The position numbers were made by a program, and so were the translations under genes. Shown piece by piece: positions 8,499 through 19,300 of a stretch of DNA of 64,000 nucleotides. Numbering within the stretch: the stretch's first letter is position 1; every line of letters starts with the position of its first letter. The notes under the pieces were generated by a model that was not told the origin of the DNA, did no database searches, and was given only the letters and a program-made list of their open reading frames with translations. Source of the DNA: Ignavibacteria bacterium (lineage in GTDB: Bacteria > Bacteroidota > Ignavibacteria > Kapaibacteriales > Kapaibacteriaceae); contig JADJIQ010000005.1 in the NCBI GenBank assembly GCA_016707005.1, positions 1,012,001 through 1,076,000 on the forward strand, read 5' to 3'.

Positions 8499-10242
8499 TG
8501 CAACACCTTCACGAGTTCTACGCGTCTGCATCGCTTGCGCCAGAGATCGAGCGACTCGCCCGGTCTGCGGTTTGGTTTGAGTCGTTCACCGGCACTGCGA
8601 CCCTCCATGAGATCTTGAGGATGCCGCGTTCTGTGAGTTTCTTCATGATGAACTCAACACGTTGTTTGCCGAGTTTCATGTTTGATGCATCAGAGTCAAC
8701 ATCATCAGTGTGACCGATAAGAACCAGGCGCTTGAGTCTTCCCATGCTGCCCTTAACGTTCGATGCCAGCTCATCCAATGCTGAAGACCACGACTGTGTT
8801 GTTTCCAGTCCGTTGGAGTCCAAGGTGTTTTCGTATGGAGCATCGAACATCGACGTAGGGAAGTTCACTCGCAGCATGTATGTGATCGGCAAGGACAATG
8901 GTGCCTCTCGAACGATGGTATCGTTCTGTTGTTCCTTGGGGACCTTCACCTGGAATGCATCATAGAACAGATCCGACGAGCTAGCGCTTACATCCACCGG
9001 AACATCCACCGGAACGTCAAGCGTATAGCGTCCGGCAGAATCCGTGCGCGTGCTCGATATCACAGCCCGCGTGCCCGGCTCTCGTGCCGTAACCTCAGCA
9101 TCCGGCACCGGCTGTTGCGTCTGTTCATTGATCACCACTCCGGTGATCGTGGCGCGTTCTACAGGGACTACCGGCAGAGGAGGTGGGATTACAGGAGGCT
9201 CAGGAGTCTCAGCCAATTGCAATGTGGTGGTAGGGGGCTGACCATTGCGTATGCGGTGCAACACATAGACGTCGAAGTCTCGGCGTTGAGGAGCCCCTTC
9301 CCTTTTCTGGTTGGAGCCGTAGTACAATGTTGTTGAATCTGCCTGAACGGGAAACACCTCATCGTACGATGTGTTGATGGGCTTGCCGAGGTTCTCAACT
9401 GTTGTGAAGACGAGCGAATCTGCAACGACGCGAAAGTTCGCCTTGAAGAGATCGTATCCGCCAACCGTTGAATGTCCGGCAGAGCTGAAGAGAAGTGCCG
9501 TTCCGTCCGGCGTGAACTGTGGAGAGAGTTCATCGCATGGTGTGTTGATCACGGAGCCACACCAACGGGGCTGACCGAATGCACCGTTACGCAGACGCAC
9601 ACACCACAGGTCGGTGCCACCGAGAGTTCCGGGTCTATCCGAGGAGAAAACCATCCATTCGCCATTGGGCGATGTTGTTGCGTGACCGTCCCAGTAGACG
9701 GGAAGGCTCCACGGGGCATCCAGAGCCATTGATTCATGAACGCCATCTTCATTGGCCATGGACTGCATCAGCGATGCGTCGCCCATGATCGATCCCGGTC
9801 GCACCTGCGTGGAGATGAAGGAGACATCTGAGCTGCGAGACGCACCAATGGAACGCGGAGCAACCGTATCTACTGCACGCAGCGTCAATCCGCGATAGCC
9901 CGCAGAGCCGGCATCGTATCCCGACACCAACAGTGTGATATGTTTCCGTGGCATCAAGAGTCCGAATTCTTCGAGCTCGGTATCCGCACCCGCAACGTTA
10001 TCGATGGCCCAATACGAAGCACCGCGAGCCGTGCTCGACGTTGTGTCATACGTTGTGATGTCGAATTGTGTGGGCCTGCATTCCGGCGGAGGTGGCGGTA
10101 GGGGGCATGCAGCCGCAGATCGAACGTAGGTTGGCTGACCGCATGACATTGCCAACAGGGCGATGAGGATCAGGAAGAGAAGATCACACAAACGAACACG
10201 GAACGGCAAGCGCAGCGGCGAGCAGAGATTGATACACGGCAT
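8495..10242 (-). CDS. OmpA-family lipoprotein with PD40-like propeller, apparently frameshifted at its 3' end
   Basis: As read, the open frame runs 10242-8518 (574 residues). Order: signal peptide with lipobox LLAMSC, PD40/WD40-like propeller blades (for example PNGEWMVFSSDRPGTLGG and FTPDGTALLFSSA), a carboxypeptidase-regulatory-like domain (ITGVVINEQTQQPVPDAEV), and an OmpA peptidoglycan-binding domain (LVLIGHTDDVDSDASN). The in-frame end has no OmpA-type terminus. The other frame does: it reads GERLKPNRRPGESLDLW then RRVEL and stops at 8495, overlapping the next ATG as ATGA. A single-base deletion, or a sequencing error, near 8590-8625 is therefore likely. The start is uncertain because it overlaps aat; ATG 10242 was chosen, but a TTG near 10218 gives a tidier signal peptide. 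Likely tethers the envelope to peptidoglycan. Confidence 0.8.
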
Positions 10243-10777
10243 CCGGAATTTCCAAAGCGCCGAGCGAAGCTGTGAAGTCGTTGATGTACTGCGTATCAAG
10301 GAGGCGAAATCCGCGTTCGTTCAAACGTGCTACAAGATGTACAAAGGTAACCTTGGATGCATCGCGTTCCCTGCTGAACATGGATTCGCCGAAAAAAGCA
10401 CCGCCGAGGGCTACGCCGTATAAGCCCCCTGCAAGTTCTGTTCCCGACCACGCCTCCATGCTGTGAGCAAACCCCATGTGGTGGAGTTCCGTGTAGGCAT
10501 CGATCACCTCGTCCGTGATCCACGTGTCCTCTCTCTCGGAACAAGCCCCGATCACATCCTCAAAACAAGTGTTGATCGTGATGGAGTAGGGGGCTTTCCG
10601 CATCGTTTGTCGGAGCGAACGCGGCAGGTGGACGGCGTCGAGCGGAATCACCGCTCGCGGATCCGGGCGGTGCCAGAGGACGCGACCCGTTTCCGGCTCA
10701 CCCATGGGGAAGAAGCCGTTGCGGTACCCCACGAGGAGAACCTCCGGGAGCAGGATGTTAGGACCGCCGTTCAGCAT
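10184..10777 (-). CDS. aat: Leucyl/phenylalanyl-tRNA-protein transferase
   Basis: Transfers Leu or Phe from aminoacyl-tRNA to proteins with N-terminal Arg or Lys, marking them for ClpS/ClpAP degradation (N-degron pathway) in the cytoplasm. The 197-residue product shows the family blocks GYRNGFFPMGEP, WHRPDPRAVIPLD, SMEAWSGTELAGGLYGVALGGAFFGESMFS and FRLLDTQYINDF. I start at ATG 10777 (MLNGGPNILLPE), 20 bp inside the end of trmB; the longer frame to 10852 adds residues unlike the family. Its end overlaps the OmpA-like gene. It is near the head of the eight-gene minus-strand operon. Confidence 0.93.
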   Translation of the reverse strand: MLNGGPNILLPEVLLVGYRNGFFPMGEPETGRVLWHRPDPRAVIPLDAVHLPRSLRQTMRKAPYSITINTCFEDVIGACSEREDTWITDEVIDAYTELHHMGFAHSMEAWSGTELAGGLYGVALGGAFFGESMFSRERDASKVTFVHLVARLNERGFRLLDTQYINDFTASLGALEIPDAVYQSLLAAALAVPCSFV

Positions 10778-11471
10778 AATACCGCACGTAGGGAATGCCC
10801 TTGTCGTCACAGAACATCTGCTGGTCCGTTGTGAACGGGAATGGCCACTCATCCTCAGAATGAGCGTGTTCCTGCGGATGCACTACCGTGAACAACTCTG
10901 AAGAAGAGAGGATCTCGTTCTGATGGTCCACTACCTCTTGTCGGTCAGAGGCAAGCCAGATGCGGCCTCCCGGAACAAGGACGCGATGGAGGTGCTTCAG
11001 AAAATCCTCGTTGAACGCCCGGCGTTTGTGGTGGCGGTTCTTCGGCCATGGGTCGGGAAAGAGATAAACCGCATACTGAACGGAACCCGTGGCTATCCAA
11101 TCCAAGCCATTTGCCATGGAATACCATTCTGCATGGGCATTTCCGATCTTTTCCCCCTGGATCACCCCCTTGATCCACTCTGTGAGCGTCTGGCGCACCT
11201 CCAGGCCCAGGATATTGAGGTCCGGGTAGGCCAAGGCATGGCGGAGAAGGAAGGCCCCCCGACCACAACCGATGTCCAGGACGTCCGCCGGACGCCCATT
11301 GGCGAACCAGGAGCCCCATTCCACAGAATCGATCACTGGAGGGTACCAGGCAGGCAATCTGTGGTGTTGGCTGGCCGGTAAATAGGCCTGGGAGTTGACG
11401 TGGTGGCGCACCCTTGGCATAGGGTACTTGGTCCAGTCTATTTCCGGAGTATCGGCAATGCGTCTATCCAT
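10758..11471 (-). CDS. trmB: tRNA (guanine-N7-)-methyltransferase
   Basis: SAM-dependent enzyme that makes m7G46 in the variable loop of tRNAs. The 237-residue protein has the SAM-binding VLDIGCGRGAFLLRHA, the family signature FPDPWPKNRHHKRRAFNEDFL and a C-terminal FTTDQQMFCDDKGIPYV segment. The ATG at 11471 lies 99 bp from the secD start on the other strand, so a divergent promoter region separates them. A TACATTTG box (complement of 11479-11486) lies only 7 bp upstream of this ATG, which would give a very short or absent leader. First gene of the long operon ending in kmo. Confidence 0.95.
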   Translation of the reverse strand: MDRRIADTPEIDWTKYPMPRVRHHVNSQAYLPASQHHRLPAWYPPVIDSVEWGSWFANGRPADVLDIGCGRGAFLLRHALAYPDLNILGLEVRQTLTEWIKGVIQGEKIGNAHAEWYSMANGLDWIATGSVQYAVYLFPDPWPKNRHHKRRAFNEDFLKHLHRVLVPGGRIWLASDRQEVVDHQNEILSSSELFTVVHPQEHAHSEDEWPFPFTTDQQMFCDDKGIPYVRYYAERRS

Positions 11472-11478
11472 AGCAATG

Positions 11479-11486
11479 CAAATGTA
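11479..11486 (-). promoter_or_regulatory. Candidate promoter box for the trmB operon
   Basis: On the minus strand this reads TACATTTG, an exact match to the Bacteroidota-type TAnnTTTG -7 element. It is 7 bp before the trmB ATG, so the transcript would be nearly leaderless. No clear TTG -33 element is seen at the expected distance, so this is tentative. Confidence 0.35.
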
Positions 11487-11570
11487 CCATTCCGTATATT
11501 CGCCGTCCTTGTCTCGTCTCCTCGTTGGAGATGGGGCTGGCTATGCCGATTGAGAAAGAATGGAGGACTC

Positions 11571-13613
11571 TTGAGTTCGAAGAATCTGAGCAAGTGGTTG
11601 CTCATTCTGCTGCCTATCGTGGCTGCAGCGTATCTGCTATGGCCAACGTATAGCTATTACCAGCTTAATCAAGAGCGAGAAGCACTCGCTCGGGATTCGG
11701 CTGCCCTGGAGCAGTGGGATGTCTCCAACGGTGAATCGTTCATCAAGGCGCGGAATGGTCGCCTGAAGCTCGGTCTCGACCTTCGTGGCGGTATGTACGT
11801 CACGTTGGAAGTGGACGTGCTGAAGCTCATCGAAGAGTCTGCCGACCCTTCGAGTGTGGATGACGACTTCGTGAGCATCCTCGACAAGACTCGAAAGGAA
11901 ACGGACAACACGGACAACGACGTGCTGGAAACGTTCCTGAAGAACTTCCGTGGAAGCGGCAAGTCGCTCCTCCAGTACTTCACAGTGAGCAATCAGTCCG
12001 ATCCTACCGAAGCCTCGATCGAAGAAAAACTTCGTCGTGACTCCGAGGGTGCCGTTGAGCAAGCTCTTGAGGTTATCAAGCAGCGTATCAACAAATACGA
12101 GCTTTCGGAAGTAAACATCCAAAAGCAAGGGGCACGCCGGATCGTGATCGAGTTGCCGGACGTGAAGGACGAAAAAGAAATTCGTTCGCTTCTCCAAACC
12201 ACAGCCCGTCTTGAATTCAAGCGTGTTGTGATGGATCGCAACCTCATTCGTGCGTTCATGGCCATCGACAACCTGCTCAAGGGTGTGAAGCCAGACACCA
12301 CGGCTGCTGTTGCGGACACGGCAGCGCTCGCTGCGGCTGACAGCACAAAGGCCGACACAACAAAGACCGACACGGCAGCGACAGCTGCTGCAAAGGACAC
12401 GGCCGGTAAGAAGGACAATCCATACGCTGGGTTGAGCGATGATGAGGCAGCACGCCGTATCAAGCGCGACTATCCACTCTCGCACATGCTGGGCGGATAT
12501 TACGCTCAGAGCGAAAAGTCGTCGTATCAGCCGTTCGATCTCATCCTCAAGAAGGCTGAAGATTTCCCTGAAACCGGACTCTACCGTTTCATCATCAGCG
12601 GCAAGCAACTCCCGCAGTTGCTCAAGATCCTCGATCGTCCGGATGTGAAGCGCGCTATGCCGGCAGACATCGACATCATCGTTGCTGCAAAACCGGAAGG
12701 CACTCCAACAAAGGATGGCACTCCGGAGATCTTTGATGTGTACGGAGTGGCACGCGAAGCTGATCTCACGGGAGATGTGGTAACGGAAGCGTTCCCAAGC
12801 TTCGACCAAGCCAGCAACCGTCCGGTGGTTCTGATGGAAATGAATGCAGACGGTGCCGAGCGCTGGGCGCAGATCACCGGAGCGAATATCAACAAGCGTA
12901 TTGCGATCGTACTCGACGGTCGGGTCTATTCTGCACCTGTTGTGCAGAACAAGATCCCGAACGGATCGTCACAGATCACCGGTTCCGGTAGTCCAGAAGA
13001 AGCCAACCTTCTTGCGGTAGTTCTCAAGGCCGGCGCTCTCAAGGCTCCGGTGAAGATCATCGAAGAACGTGTTGTTGGACCATCCCTTGGAGAAGACTCC
13101 ATTCGTCGTGGTATCAGCAGCTCGTTGATGTCGTTCGCACTGATCATCCTCTTCATGCTTCTCTATTACGCATGGGGCGGTGGTATTGCAGACATCGCAC
13201 TGCTCATGAACGTATTGCTCGTTGTAGCCGGTCTTGCCGGTTTTGGCGGAACACTCACGTTGCCTGGTATCGCCGGTTTGATCCTCTCTACGGCTATGGC
13301 CGTGGATGCCAACATCCTCATCTTTGAACGGATGCGCGAAGAGTTGTATGCCGGAAAGACACTCAAGGCTGCTGTCGATCAAGGATTTGAGAAGGCATGG
13401 AGTGCCATTATCGACTCCAACATCACGCACATGCTCGCAACGATCCCACTGCTTATCTGGGGCTCAGGACCTGTTAAGGGCTTTGCCGTAACGCTCCTTG
13501 CCGGTGCGATCATTACCCTCTTCACGGCCGTAGTCATCACACGAGCGATGTTCGGCATCATCGTGGACAGCGGTGCAACCACCTTCAACATCGGACAGAA
13601 GAGGACGGCCTAA
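11571..13613 (+). CDS. secD: Protein translocase subunit SecD
   Basis: Part of the SecDF complex that uses proton motive force to pull secreted proteins through SecYEG. I choose the TTG at 11571 because it follows GGAGG (11562-11566) and puts the first membrane helix (LSKWLLILLPIVAAAYLLW) at the N-terminus; the frame is open further upstream but unlike SecD. The 680-residue protein shows LKLGLDLRGGMYV (start of P1), a long periplasmic region containing a low-complexity Thr/Ala/Lys/Asp insert (nt 12297-12420), the P4 block GRVYSAPVVQNKIPNGSSQITG, and a C-terminal membrane domain with AMAVDANILIFERMREEL. secF follows after 1 bp. Confidence 0.95.
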   Translation: MSSKNLSKWLLILLPIVAAAYLLWPTYSYYQLNQEREALARDSAALEQWDVSNGESFIKARNGRLKLGLDLRGGMYVTLEVDVLKLIEESADPSSVDDDFVSILDKTRKETDNTDNDVLETFLKNFRGSGKSLLQYFTVSNQSDPTEASIEEKLRRDSEGAVEQALEVIKQRINKYELSEVNIQKQGARRIVIELPDVKDEKEIRSLLQTTARLEFKRVVMDRNLIRAFMAIDNLLKGVKPDTTAAVADTAALAAADSTKADTTKTDTAATAAAKDTAGKKDNPYAGLSDDEAARRIKRDYPLSHMLGGYYAQSEKSSYQPFDLILKKAEDFPETGLYRFIISGKQLPQLLKILDRPDVKRAMPADIDIIVAAKPEGTPTKDGTPEIFDVYGVAREADLTGDVVTEAFPSFDQASNRPVVLMEMNADGAERWAQITGANINKRIAIVLDGRVYSAPVVQNKIPNGSSQITGSGSPEEANLLAVVLKAGALKAPVKIIEERVVGPSLGEDSIRRGISSSLMSFALIILFMLLYYAWGGGIADIALLMNVLLVVAGLAGFGGTLTLPGIAGLILSTAMAVDANILIFERMREELYAGKTLKAAVDQGFEKAWSAIIDSNITHMLATIPLLIWGSGPVKGFAVTLLAGAIITLFTAVVITRAMFGIIVDSGATTFNIGQKRTA

Positions 13614-13614
13614 C

Positions 13615-14559
13615 ATGGATCTCATTAAGAAAACCAACATCGACTTCGTAACAAAGCGCAACGTCTTCTTCATGACGTCGCTCGTGGCAACGGTAGTCGG
13701 TCTCATCATTGCATTCCTTCCAGGTATGATCGATCTAGGGATCGACTTTACAGGTGGTACTCAGATCAGCGTTTCCTTCGCAAACAAGTCTGCCTCGGCA
13801 GATCAAGTTCGTAGCGCTGTGAGTGGCATCGGATACGGTGGAGCGGAGATCAAGAGCTTCGGTAAGGATGGAGACTACCTCATCCGTATCAATCAAACAG
13901 GTCAGTCTTCAACAGTGTCGGCAAAGATCGTTGCCGGACTTCAGAAGGCCTTCCCAAGCGACAATGTGATACTGCTCGGAGCTGATAATGTTGATCCAAA
14001 GGTCTCGTCGGAGCTTGCCTTTGATTCAGCACTCTCGCTCTTCATTGCTACGATCATCATTTTGATCTATGTGGCATTCCGGTTTCAGCTTGCCTACGGG
14101 ATCTCGGCAGTTGTTGCCCTTGCGCACGACGTGCTCATGGCCTTCGTGATCTCGGTGCTGTTCAACAAGCTCGGACTTCTGAACCTCGAACTCAGTATCA
14201 ACTCGCTTGCTGCCTACCTCACGATCCTCGGTTACTCCATTAACGACAAGGTTGTGGTGTTCGACCGTATTCGTGAGAATCGCGATAAGCATAAGGGCAT
14301 GTCTCTGAGTGAACTCGTGAACCTCTCGCTGAATGAAACGCTGAGCCGTACACTCATCACGGGTGTTTCGGTTCTTGCTGCCCTTCTCGTGCTTGTCTTC
14401 CTCGGTGGCGACGTGCTTGAAGGATTCGCCTTCACCATGTTCGTTGGTATCGTTGTTGGTACGTACTCGTCGATCTACATCGCGTCGTCGTTCCTCATCT
14501 GGTACTCAGATCGCGTGGAGCACAAGAAGATCGGTCATGTATCGCACCAGAAAGCCTGA
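13615..14559 (+). CDS. secF: Protein translocase subunit SecF
   Basis: Partner of SecD in the cytoplasmic membrane. The 314-residue protein begins MDLIKKTNIDFV at the ATG 1 bp after the secD stop. It has a first transmembrane helix, GIDFTGGTQI opening the periplasmic domain, and the conserved C-terminal five-helix region with YSINDKVVVFDRIREN and GFAFTMFVGIVVGTYSSIYIAS. Length is typical. SecD and SecF are separate here, not fused. Confidence 0.96.
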   Translation: MDLIKKTNIDFVTKRNVFFMTSLVATVVGLIIAFLPGMIDLGIDFTGGTQISVSFANKSASADQVRSAVSGIGYGGAEIKSFGKDGDYLIRINQTGQSSTVSAKIVAGLQKAFPSDNVILLGADNVDPKVSSELAFDSALSLFIATIIILIYVAFRFQLAYGISAVVALAHDVLMAFVISVLFNKLGLLNLELSINSLAAYLTILGYSINDKVVVFDRIRENRDKHKGMSLSELVNLSLNETLSRTLITGVSVLAALLVLVFLGGDVLEGFAFTMFVGIVVGTYSSIYIASSFLIWYSDRVEHKKIGHVSHQKA

Positions 14560-14565
14560 TCTTTC

Positions 14566-16169
<1,604 letters not shown>

Positions 16170-16172
<3 letters not shown>

Positions 16173-16265
16173 GTGACCTGATAGGTGACCTGGATAGGTG
16201 ACCTGGATAGGTGACCTGGATAGGTGACCTGGATAGGTGACCTGAAGGTGACCTTTGAAGGTGAA
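16170..16265. repeat. 13-bp tandem array at the purA stop codon
   Basis: Units of TAGGTGACCTGGA: first copy 12 bp (16170-16181), then four 13-bp copies (16182-16233), a 12-bp copy (16234-16245) and two decayed copies ending near 16265. The core AGGTGACCT is an inverted repeat about one central base. Each unit carries TAG and TGA, and 13 is not a multiple of three, so stops occur in every frame. The purA TAG is inside the first copy. Confidence 0.95.
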
Positions 16266-16271
16266 ACAATG

Positions 16272-16279
16272 TATCTTTA
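16272..16279 (+). promoter_or_regulatory. Candidate promoter box for the 1412-aa secreted protein
   Basis: TATCTTTA, one mismatch from TAnnTTTG, 23 bp upstream of the ATG at 16303 and just after the tandem array. The repeated GTATCTTT string also precedes the genes at 30440 and 33626. No convincing -33 element. Confidence 0.35.
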
Positions 16280-16302
16280 GGGCGAGTAGATTGTTATTGT
16301 AG

Positions 16303-19300
16303 ATGATGAAGACCCTCGCCACCATCTTGGTGTTTGTGGCTACGGCGTTTTGCGCTGTGACGAGTCATGCGCAGCGATGGGAAAAGGTGCCCATACCGGC
16401 TCCGTACAATACTGGATACTACCTCGACATCTTCTTTCTTCCCACGGATCCGAACTACGGATGGGCCTGTGATGAAAACGGAGGCTACGTCATTCGCACG
16501 GTGGATGGCGGCAAGACGTGGCAGGGGACGCAGGTATTGGCAGCCGGCGGTGCATGCCACCTTGAGTACATCCAGTTCCTGAATCAAAACGTTGGGTATT
16601 GCTCCGGACCTTGCGGAATCTTCAAGTCCGTAGATGGTGGTGCAACCTGGCAGGATATCAAACCACCAGGTTCCCCGTTCATATGGGGCGGCTGGTTCCG
16701 CAACGCCAACGAGGGCTGGTTCACCGGCGGTGGCTGTGGTTACAATGCATTCTTACGGACAATGGATGGCGGCGCAACCTTCCAAATGTTTCTTGACACG
16801 AATGAAAAGCGATCGGCTCTTTCCGATCCGTATTGGGATGCAACGATGCCTGCTAATACGGTCTATGCTATCGGTTCAGGCACGTTGTGGAGATCGCAGT
16901 CCGACGGAGTGAATTGGCAGGTCCTTGCCTACACGGGAACAAGTGCTCCATGGCATGAAGAACTGGCGATGTATGGCAATGCGATCTGTGTTCCGGCGGG
17001 AGGAACCAAGTGTAATACCACGCCAGGACTCTTGGAAGGTATTCGCTTCAGTCCGGACCTCGGCCAAACCTGGCGTGAGTTTGATACCGGCGAACAGATG
17101 TTCGGGTCCTTCTTACATGATGCAGATCATGGCTGGGCCGCAGGCTGGAATCAAAGCGTTTATTATACCTCCAATGCCGGTCAGAACTGGCAGTTGAGAA
17201 ATTGCGGTTTGGAAGGGGCGAACACAGACGACATTCTCTTCCTCAACAACAACGATGGATGGGTAGTAGGGAACGGCGTGTTTCGTACTGCACCGGCACT
17301 GAGAACGCAGAGCGATACAACGTTCCGATTCCGCGGTGTGTGCCCTGATTCTGCGAAACGAGATACGGTGATGGTGCGAAACATCAATTGGTTCGCTTCA
17401 CCATGGTCGGCGTCGATCACCGGACCGGATGCCATTCATTTCCGAATCGTGAATGCGCCGATATCGGCAACGATCGCATCCTGCACTCCGCAGCCGCTCA
17501 TCATCGAATACCGACCACGCACCGCCGGAAACCATGTAGCGGTTCTGAACATTCAGATCCAAAACCCGGATACAACGCTGATCGTCCTTCTCGAAGGAGA
17601 CAGACGTGAACCGGTTGCGTATCCGATCGATACGCTCGTTACCTATACTGAGCGTGTTGGGGTCCCAGTCAACCGAACGTTGATGTGGCGCACTTCCTCC
17701 GGACAGAATCTCGAATCGATCGTAAACATCACGCGTGTATCCGGTGATACCAACATTAGCCTTACGGTACCACCTCCGGCGCTTGTACGTCCGGAAGGTA
17801 CACTGACGTATGTGGCAGCCACGGCGCGAGACACAGGCTGGATACAAGCCAAGTTTAGAGTCCGGTTAGCCCCCTGCACACGAGATACGTTTATCACGGT
17901 GAGGATCTACGGGATATCGCCGATCTTCAACAGCATTGTGAATGTCTCGGCGGAAGCAAAGTGTGAAACGCGCGACACTCTCCGGATTCCGATCTCGAAT
18001 ACGGGGAATGCGCCGCTCACGATACGTTCGATGACGGCCTCAAACCTCGGACCGCAAGCGTTCATTGTACTGGGATTTGTCAGCGGTCGTTTTGGTGCGC
18101 CCTGGGTTTTGCAGCCACTCGAACGAGATACCGTGCTTGTGGAGTATCGCTCGCAGACAGGGAACGACAATGCAACGATGATCATCGAAAATGATGATCT
18201 CACACTCACACGCGGACCAAAATCTTCGTGGCAGGTTGCATTGCGTGGTGTGTCGCTGCGTCCGGTCATAACCATCACACCGCGGATCGTTGACCTCGGT
18301 TCGATGTGCACCGGCACACAGCTCGATAGGACGATAACGTTCAAGAATGAGAGCCAGACAACCACCGCGATCAACCTTACCACTTCATCGCCGCAGATCA
18401 CTGGTCTAACGGTTGGAAACATCACGTTACTTGGCGGACAATCTCGTCAGGTTCGTTTTACCTATACCGCTTCACGCAAAGGCCCGGTTCTCGACACGAT
18501 CAGGGTTCGCATTCAACCCTGTGACACCGTTGAGACCATCATTGTACGTGGTATGGTCGAAGACTTGGCCATTACGATCACACCTCCAGCCGTGCTCGAC
18601 TCAGCCGATGTGAACACGGTTATCCAAAAGCGCTTCGTTATTCGACTCGCAACGGGGGACAGCGCAACGATCTACGCCATCCGCATGAGGCCGCTTCCGT
18701 TCGCCATGATCACGGGCATCCCGAACGTCCCATTTGTACTTCGGAAGAATGACAGTGCCATTGTGACCATCTCGTGGAGTTCACCCGTTCCCGCAGAATA
18801 TGTTGGGTTCTTGGATGTAGAGGCCTTTACAACATGCTCAACAACCGTATCTGCCGACGTCAGACTTCGCGCACTTTCAACAGACCTTGATCTTGGTCCA
18901 CCACAGTTGCAGTGGACACAGCAATGCACCTCACGTGTACAACGAGACAGCGTCTATATCGATGTGAAGGGCGGAAGACCCGTTGTCTTGACAAGTGCGT
19001 CCATCAGGCCCGTCGGTACACCGTTCCGTATCGTGGGACTGACCACTCCGCTTACGATGTCTCCCGGAACCCGACACTGGATCGTTGTTGAATACAACCC
19101 GCAAGCTGGTATGGGGCTCTCCACTGCCACACTCGATGTGGTTACCGATGCGGCCGGCGGCACGTTCGCCGTCCCGCTTCGTGGATCACTGCTTGTACCG
19201 GATGTGATTCCATCGCCAACGCTTGTTGACTTTGGAACCGTTGAGGCCTGTCTACCAAAGGCGACGTCCACAGTGAAACTCAACAACCGCGGCACACTGC

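Noticed and set aside
8560..8630. Programmed -1 frameshift in the OmpA-like gene
   Set aside because: No X-XXY-YYZ slippery heptamer or nearby stimulatory stem was seen in the likely shift region; a deletion or sequencing error explains it more simply.
11637..12809. 390-aa antisense frame over secD
   Set aside because: secD has full family motifs on the plus strand; the antisense product is Leu/Val/Arg-rich with no domain.
16303..17300. Photosystem assembly factor (Ycf48-like) because of the propeller repeats
   Set aside because: The Asp-box propeller is widespread in secreted proteins; there are no photosynthesis genes and the protein ends in a T9SS tail.
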